Shown here piece after piece: positions 57,049 to 64,000 of a stretch of 64,000 nucleotides of DNA. Source of the DNA: Begonia masoniana (taxonomy: Eukaryota > Streptophyta > Magnoliopsida > Cucurbitales > Begoniaceae); assembly GCA_022432975.1 (NCBI GenBank), contig CM039502.1:15469143-15533142 (forward strand). Direction: 5' to 3'. Both the position numbers and the translations under genes were made by a program. How positions within the stretch are numbered: position 1 is the first letter of the stretch; every line of letters starts with the position of its first letter. Under the pieces are notes generated by a model. It was not told the origin of the DNA. It searched no databases and was given only the letters and a program-made list of their open reading frames with translations.

Positions 57049-58197
57049 GAATCTACCCCACGATTCAAATTCAATCGTGTTCCCTTTAAAATCTATCTGA
57101 ATATGTTCTCTTTCCTCCCCTTCCCATAACAAGAGATGCTTTTAGATTCATTTGTTGAATTTCGTAGTTGAGGTTTACCTTTGGAAATTGGTTCATTTTC
57201 TGTTGATAACTAGCTTTGAATTAGAATTTTTTTTTTTTGGAAATTGGTTCATTTTCTGTTGATAACTAGCTTTGAATTAGAATTTTTTTTTTTTTTTTTT
57301 TTGGTAGTTAGTAGAATTATTGTTGTTGGTGTATTTGTTAGTAATTCAACAAATTGAGAGGAATGTGTATATAAATCAAATTAGGAAGGCGGAAACCAAC
57401 ATTTAATTCATTCTTTCCCGACTTTTTGTTAAGCTATTGCTACCACTTTCACAGAGTTACCATGACTAGAGAGAGAGAGAGTGGGAAGGCGAACGGAAGT
57501 TAGTTTAATTTAACTGAATTTAATGATAAATTGTTAGTTACTAACAGCTCAAATTATGAGGATTGGTTGAAAATAACAGCATACTTTCAACTTTTATTTT
57601 GAGATTTTACTTCAGTTAAAAAAAAAAAACTTGTCTATTTTAATATTTAACTTTATTTTAATTTCACGTGTATTGCGTTTTGGGTTTTTGCCACGGTCGG
57701 CCAATGATACCATGCAACCTGGTGGACAGCTTTAACTTCACGCGTCTCGAAGAAAGCGTAGGGTTCACGTGAGCCGTCTCAGCCGCCTATCTGTCGTGTC
57801 TTAACAGACGAGTTAAGGCAATGTGTGGAGAAGATTGCAGCGAATGTCTACCACTCATACAAAACAGACATCATACAATGTTAGCATAAATGACGTGGCA
57901 GCAGAGTTAAAACTGATGATGATAAGCTTCTATTGAAAGTCAACGCCATTTTCCTCTCTTATTTATCAAAATCCTTCTCTATATATTATTTGTAGGATAA
58001 TGATAATGTCTTTCATTTATTGTTCGAGGCACAAAGTAATACTTAGAAAAAACGAAGAAGAAATAGGCTTTCTAGAGCAAAGAAGAATTCATAACTTGTT
58101 CGGGTTTAATAAGAGAAATGAATGAAGACTACTGCAAAGAAGATGCACGTGGATATATGAGTAGACATATAATGAAGATTCATTCATCAAATAAATC
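57049..58197. other. Intergenic DNA
   Basis: No gene is recognised. It holds a tandem duplication at 57183-57302, a GA run at 57469-57481, and a higher-GC patch (57690-57850) with CACGTGAGCCGT-like text but no clear reading frame. Confidence 0.5.
57183..57302. repeat. Tandem duplication, about 56-bp unit ending in poly-T
   Basis: GGAAATTGGTTCATTTTCTG followed by TTGATAACTAGCTTTGAATT and AGAA plus a T-run occurs twice in a row. The copies differ mainly in poly-T length (10 versus about 20). Confidence 0.92.
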
Positions 58198-59186
58198 ATT
58201 TTAAATTAAAATTTTGAACGATCTAAATTCAGAAGTATGAAAAATATTTGACTTAAACTATATCGGCTCCCTGTTCTCGAGATTGGGGGGGGGGGGGGGG
58301 GGGGGGGGAATCTCTAACATCGGGGGGCCGTTCTCTAAGAACAGTCCCCCGATCTCACTTGGCACGTTCGAGTGAGATGGTGGGTGGTGAACCCCATACC
58401 GGGGATGGTTTCCTTGTTCTCAACAAAAAACAAAGAAAATAATATTGAATTTTCTTAAAATTTTTATCATATTTTCAGCATATCATTAGAAGATAATTTG
58501 GAAGATTTCGTGATTTTTCAATACTTATAAAATTTATTATAATTTTTGACGTCTATATTTATAGAATATTGTTTAAAAAATTATAATAAATCGTACAAGT
58601 GTTGAAAAATCTCGAAATTTTCTATATTATCTTCACATGATATCGTTTGGTTATCTAAAAAATTTATAGTTTAGAACATTGTTTTAAAAAATTTATAGTG
58701 GCTATTTCAAAAAATATACCAAATAATGTTTGATTTTTTTGAAATTTACAACATGTTTAACATATCGTGGAAGATAATCAGGAAATTTTCTTGATTTTTC
58801 AACACTTGTACGATTAATTATAATTTTGTAAACAATAATCTATAAAATAGACGTAAAAAATTATAATACATAGTAGAAATGTTGAAAACTCACGAAACCT
58901 TTTAGATTATCTTCTAATGATATATTGAACATGTGATAAAAATTTTAAGAAAATCTGATATCGTTTGTCATGTTTTTTGTCGTGAACGGAGTTCACCACT
59001 TCTAGTGGACCCACCACCCCCGATCTCACTCGAACATGCCAAGTGAGATCGGGTGAACGTTATTAGAGAACGACTCCCTATGTTGGAGATCGGCCTCCCG
59101 ATCTCTAAGAATGGGGGACAGATATAATTTAAATTAAATATTTTTCATACTTCGAGATTTATATCGTTTGAAATTTTACTTTAAGG
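58198..59186. mobile_element. 1-kb foldback (inverted repeat) element
   Basis: The two halves are imperfect reverse complements along almost the whole length. Shared landmarks on opposite strands include GAAGTATGAAAAATATTT, CCGATCTCACTTGGCA(C/T)GTTC, TTTTCTTAAAATTTTTATCA, TATCATTAGAAGATAAT and CGTACAAGTGTTGAAAAATC. The turn is near 58690. No coding capacity. It shares the GATCGGCC/GGGGG style of the elements at 3190-3736 and 62485-63163. A G24 run (58285-58308) lies in the left arm. Confidence 0.85.
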
Positions 59187-59374
59187 TAGTTTTTGTTTAA
59201 TAATTTATGCTTCAGGGTTTAAATTGAATATTATCATTTATTTATTGTTATTAATTTATAATAAAAGTAATATTATAATAAAAAATTAAAAATCTACTCA
59301 GCAAAATAATAATAAAAATTAAAACGCACCCACGGCCACAATGATGGAGAGCAGGGGATGTTGGCTAAATTAAT

Positions 59375-59420
59375 AGTGGGTGTTGAGTGTTGAACATAGT
59401 GGGTGTTGAGTGTTGAACAT
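59375..59420. repeat. 23-bp x2 repeat upstream of the K+ transporter
   Basis: AGTGGGTGTTGAGTGTTGAA plus CAT occurs twice without change, about 230 bp before the transporter start codon, in the likely promoter region. Confidence 0.95.
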
Positions 59421-59647
59421 AGAATGAAAGTTCATTTCTTTCTCGTTAGCAGGACTCTTTCCTGCTTCAAAGCTTCTCTTTTGCATGGAAAGAAGGATTG
59501 ATTCCTGTCACGCGCGTCTAACCCGCGTGGCTCCTGGCGAAATATTCGATCTTCTCACCACGTAGCTCGTTCCTCTTCGCCCCAGAGAAACCCCCAAGCG
59601 GTGGGAGAAAGAGGAGAGAGAGTTTCTGCTCGTTTTTCTACCATTCT

Positions 59648-62600
59648 ATGGAGCCAGAATCTGGGTTTGCTGCTTTTCGACAACCCTCCAAGGTTCTTTT
59701 TTTTTTTATAGACCCTTTTTTGATATTCAAGATACTGTCCATGTCTGTCAAGTCTGTGGGCGGAATCGATTTATGGGTTTTGTCTTTTGTTGGCCTTTTT
59801 GATCATTCGCTTTCTTCCGTCTTCGTGAGATGGTCCTTCTGAAGTTTCTGTGGCGGTTTTTTCTATCTGTGGTGTGACGTTTTTAATCCAAATCAACAAG
59901 CCATCTAGCTCTTTAAAGCGATGAAGTTCATCGTCTGAACTTTTCCAGTTCCTCCTACCTTCTCCGTCCAAGTATCTCTGTTTGTTCATTTCTCTTTTTC
60001 ATATGAAATGAGTCGTAATGATTTGACAAATGGATTTTGATTTTAAATTTGAATTCGCTGATCTTTTTATACTTGTAAAAAATCTAATTTACTGTTTTCT
60101 TACTCCTACGAATCTCCGCCAGAGTTTGATTTGTCCCCTTGATTACACTTTTTGTCTTCCCTTCGGGTTCTTAACTGCGTCGATTATTCTCTTTTATAAT
60201 TTTTTGTTTGTGTATAAAGTTGGTGGCGATTTAAGTTTCTATTATCTTAATATTCTATTGCTAGTTGGTTCTTGTCTGATTTTGATAAGGAATTTTTTAG
60301 TTGGAGCCTAGGGTCATGAGCTCATATTTTTGTTCCACTTCTGCCTAGTGGGATCTGACTAGACAATGAAATATTTATTGTTAATTTTCTTCGGACCGTG
60401 CAGTGTTGACTTCATTGCATATAAATATCAACTACCATAACCATAATCTTTTTGAAATGATAAAAGATTTTAGGCATCGAATCGCTGAGAAGAACAAGTC
60501 GGCTTAGAACTTGTGGATGGAAATTTAGAAAATTATTAATGGAAAACACACCTTCAAGTGATTTTCTTCAGAAGATATTTGATCCATCATTTACTCGTGT
60601 CCATTTTGGAAAGGTTTCTATAAATTCAAGAATCATTGTCTACATCCTTTTGCTATGTTTTTTGGTGTCATATTTATTATATTTTCTGTCTGTTTAGTCT
60701 AAATGAAACAAAATAAATTCACTAAATTAATGCAATATGGCTATTGGGGGCAGCTTCAGAAGAGCACCTCTTCTAACTAAGATTCTAAATATTGCAGTTT
60801 TCATGGACACATGTCTCTAGAAATCTCATCCTAGCATACCAAAGCTTTGGAGTAGTTTATGGAGATCTGAGCACATCACCGCTCTACGTTTATAAGAGCA
60901 CATTTGTTGGGAAGTTGGAGAAACATCGAAACGAAGAAACCATATTTGGTGCATTTTCCTTGATTTTCTGGACTCTTACATTGATACCCTTATTGAAGTA
61001 TGTCTTCATCTTACTGAGTGCTGACGATAATGGTGAAGGTAAGTATTTGCTTAGGGTAAATTGCAACTTATACCATAATGGTTGGAGTCATTTACATATT
61101 AGAGTTTAAATTGTTTTTTTTTATTTAATGAAGTATTTTAACATGATTTCTAACCCATCTGGCGATTTCTTATCTGATTTCGAACTCTTGAGCGACGAGA
61201 TTGTGATCGACATAGTTAGAAATCACCAAAAATGAGATTGACAGAGTTCAAAATCAGGTTAAAAATTCTTATAGGGGGTAAGAAATCAGATTAATACATC
61301 TTATTAAGTGGAAAACATGATATACATGTAATGGATTTAAAAGATAAATTGACGACAATGTCTAAATTGTTAACACCGGAAATGTGGAAGTTCTTTTGTA
61401 AAAAAGAGATAGTTTAACTATAATATGTGAATGACTCCAAATATAAGGATAAGTTGCACTCAACTTTTTTCTTTTATATAACAAAAGCTACTGATATGAT
61501 TGTTTGATGTGAAAATATGGTCATTATTCAAATGATCATGCCGTGAATTTGCTTGTTTCTAAATGATGTTAGGAGGAACATTTGCTCTCTATTCGTTGCT
61601 CTGCCGACATGCCAAGTTTAATCTGCTTCCCAACCAACAAGCAGCTGATGAGGAACTCTCAGCCTACAAATATGGCCCATCATCTCATATTGTTTCCTCT
61701 TCTCCACTGAAAAGGTTTTTGGAGAAGCATAAAACACTAAGAACTGCCCTGCTACTTGTTGTATTATTTGGTGCATGTATGGTCGTAGGGGATGGTGTGC
61801 TGACTCCTGCAATTTCAGGTCATTTGTTTGCTTTTTTCAGCAATATTATCCTCTAAATTGGATTATTGGATCATTACCAAGAAATTTAGAGACATCTTCT
61901 CAATTATTTTGTAATCCAAAGATCGAAAATAGACTCTTCTTTAAGTGTTTTCATTTCAAAATGTCTTTGCAATGCAGTTCTATCATCAGTATCAGGATTA
62001 CAATTTACTGAAGCTAAATTACACGATGGTAAGTCAATTACGATTATCTGGTTGATGAGATCAAATCTTGGTATTTTGGTTTTGATTTTGTTTATATGTT
62101 TTATCCGTGTAGGTGAAATCGTTTTGATTGCCTGTGTCATTTTAGTGGGGCTGTTTGCTCTGCAGCATTATGGCACCCACAAAGTTGCATTTGGATTTGC
62201 TCCAATTGTAATAATTTGGTTGCTTTCAATTTTCTCCGTTGGGCTGTACAACACAATACGGTGGAACCCAAAAATCGTCCGAGCGTTCTCTCCATATTAT
62301 GTTGTCAAGTTCTTCAAAAGGACGGGTAAAGATGGTTTTATTTCTCTTGGAGGGATTCTTCTGTCCATAACTGGTATGTGCAGTTCTATTTAGTTGATAG
62401 CACAGTTTGGAGTTTTTCATGTATCTTGATCGAATTATCGAGTTTAATTGTTGCTTAGTTCGATAGGAGGTATGAAAAATGGAAGGGTTAAAACCAATTT
62501 GAACCTCAAAGTATGAGGTTAATTTGAAACACCTCTAAACTAAAAACTCTAACAACTAAAACTTTATACTACCCGAAATGCAACAAATCAAACCCTGGCG

Positions 62601-63897
62601 GGGGCCGATCACCTCCATTTTGAATTTACGCTGAGAACGGCCCCCAGTTCCATGCCTCTCCCATTTTAGGGGGTTCTAAGGAAAGGGAGGTCCCCGTCCC
62701 GAAACGGCCTCCTCGTTTCCTACCTCCCTATTTTAGAGGGTGGTCAGGAACAGAAGGTCTCCATCTCGGATCAGGGCCCCATTCGCAAGCGTAATGTTTT
62801 AAAAACAGGGGGTCGTTTCCGGGCAGAGACCCCCCGATCTGTGCCCTAATTTTTGGGGGGTGAGAACGGGATTCCAACCCCGAAACGACCTCCCGTTTTT
62901 AAACATTATGCTTGAGAACGGGGCACTGATCCAGGGCGGTGACCCCTCGTTCTCAGCCCTAATTTTGAGAGTGGTGGGTCGTTGTCTCAGAACGAGAGGT
63001 CGATCTCCGACAATATATAAATTCAGAACAAGGGGTAATCGGCCCCCGCTAGGTTTGATTTGTTACATTTTGGATAGTTTAAAGTTTTAGTTGTTAGAAT
63101 TTTTAGTTTAGAGAGTGTTTCAAATTAACTCCATGTTTTGAGGTTCAAATTGGTAATTACCCCAAATGGAAACCTTTCCTTTCCTCATTTTCCCATGCTT
63201 TATGGATTAAGGTTAAAATAAGAATGAAGAATTCCTTTTGTCTCCAGGCACAGAAGCAATGTTTGCAGATCTTGGTCATTTTACTGCATCGTCGATAAGG
63301 GTGAGGCTCCTTTGATTCATTTAGCGTCTATCTCAAAAAAGTAGATTTCTAATTTCTTCGATTCTACGATTATTAGAAGCATTTTCCTAAAATTTACAAC
63401 CAACAATGTGAATTTGTTTCTGTTCAGATTGCGTTTGGATCGGTGATATATCCCTGCTTAGTGGTACAATACATGGGTCAAGCTGCTTTTCTGTCTAAAA
63501 ACCTTGAATCCATTCCCAACAGTTTTTACGACTCAATTCCCGGTTAGTTTATTCTGAATCCAAGCTATACACTTCCAAAGATTATATATTTATATTCATA
63601 TCATTCGATTTCAATTTCGACTTTTGTTTCATTCCCCTGCAGACCCTGTATTTTGGCCCGTCTTTGTCATCGCCACACTTGCAGCCATCGTGGGGAGTCA
63701 GGCCGTCATAACTGCGACTTTCTCCATCATCAAACAATGCCATGCTCTCGGCTGCTTTCCTCGAGTCAAAGTCATCCACACCTCGAAACTTATCTACGGT
63801 CAGATCTACATCCCGGAAATTAATTGGATACTTATGATCCTCACTCTTGCCATCACTATTGGATATCAAGACACAACTATGATCGGAAATGCTTACG
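59648..63897 (+). CDS. KT/HAK/KUP potassium transporter, 5' part
   Basis: This encodes a multi-pass membrane K+ (H+-coupled) transporter. Exons: 59648-59692, 60798-61038, 61573-61818, 61978-62028, 62113-62373, 63248-63300, 63428-63542, 63643-63897; all GT-AG and in phase, 422 codons so far. The gene continues past the window (family length is about 770-800 residues). The start [15 protein letters not shown] is the first ATG after a CT-rich leader. Family hallmarks: [99 protein letters not shown]. Several hydrophobic segments are clear. No stop or frameshift was found. The subgroup cannot be fixed from the N-terminal half, so no symbol is given. Confidence 0.95.
62485..63163. mobile_element. 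Foldback MITE in intron 5 of the K+ transporter
   Basis: It is 679 bp long, starting GGGTTAAAACCAATTTGAAC and ending in the inverse GTTCAAATTGGTAATTACCC. The terminal inverted repeats are about 120 bp long. The flanking duplication is AAATGGAA at 62477-62484 and 63164-63171 (8 bp). The interior alternates GGGG and CCCC blocks (GGGGGCCGATC, GAGAACGG, GTTCTC). No protein is encoded. Long inverted repeats suggest a Mutator-like nonautonomous element, while the 8-bp duplication would suit hAT; not settled. Confidence 0.88.
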
Positions 63898-64000
63898 GTG
63901 AGTCATTACTTTTAAAATACTTTTATATCTTGTCTATCCAAAGTTTCAGCCATCATTTATTACCTCAAATTGATCTGAAGCTATAATTTTGAGTTTTGTT

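Overview
The window is nuclear DNA of a flowering plant, almost certainly a eudicot. It is AT-rich, has T-rich GT-AG introns, plant-type Copia, Gypsy, Helitron and Cassandra elements, and two host genes with clear plant orthologues. A cucurbit is possible from the style of the repeats but is not proven. Only about 4 kb of the 64 kb is convincing host exon; most of the rest is mobile DNA or its decay.

Layout: (1) 1-3.7 kb: a minus-strand ORF remnant split by a 2.55-kb solo LTR (TSD CCGTG), then a truncated foldback element. (2) 3.7-8.9 kb: AT-rich DNA, T-rich on the minus strand, with two local tandem duplications and no recognisable protein. (3) 8.9-10.9 kb: two MITE-like elements. (4) 10.88-18.31 kb: a Copia element (TSD ATAAT) with a 2.64-kb solo LTR (TSD CAAAG) inside its polyprotein. 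(5) 19.13-20.00 kb: a Cassandra TRIM whose LTRs carry 5S rRNA sequence. (6) about 20.4-35.1 kb: one decayed autonomous Helitron Rep-helicase gene. It is split by a solo LTR (21782-24068, TSD AAATG), by a second LTR (24457-31932, TSD GTATA) that itself holds a minus-strand Gypsy derivative (26058-31538, TSD GAGAA), and by an unclassified insert. The Gypsy derivative contains a 2.6-kb bipartite minisatellite. (7) 35.74-40.18 kb: a minus-strand Tnt1-type Copia. (8) 44.6-53.0 kb: a host gene for an EF-hand (calcium-dependent) mitochondrial ATP-Mg/Pi carrier. Its third intron holds a whole chromodomain Gypsy element, one LTR of which carries 99 perfect CATAA units. (9) 54.6-57.0 kb: an AP2/ERF gene scrap and a deleted Copia. 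(10) 58.2-59.2 kb: a 1-kb foldback repeat. (11) 59.65 kb to the right edge: the 5' part of a KT/HAK/KUP potassium transporter gene, with a foldback MITE in intron 5.

The two host genes are both on the plus strand and look intact as far as visible. They encode a mitochondrial adenine-nucleotide carrier regulated by calcium and a membrane K+ transporter; nothing links them functionally. The most notable structure is in the TGTAAC-type LTRs. Each of five has a good 5' splice site (GTAAGT) and a TGTAG/GTGA acceptor 0.5-0.65 kb later. In two of them a 25-bp-unit minisatellite lies between these sites, suggesting an intron-like, repeat-accumulating leader inside the LTR. This is a hypothesis that transcript data can test.
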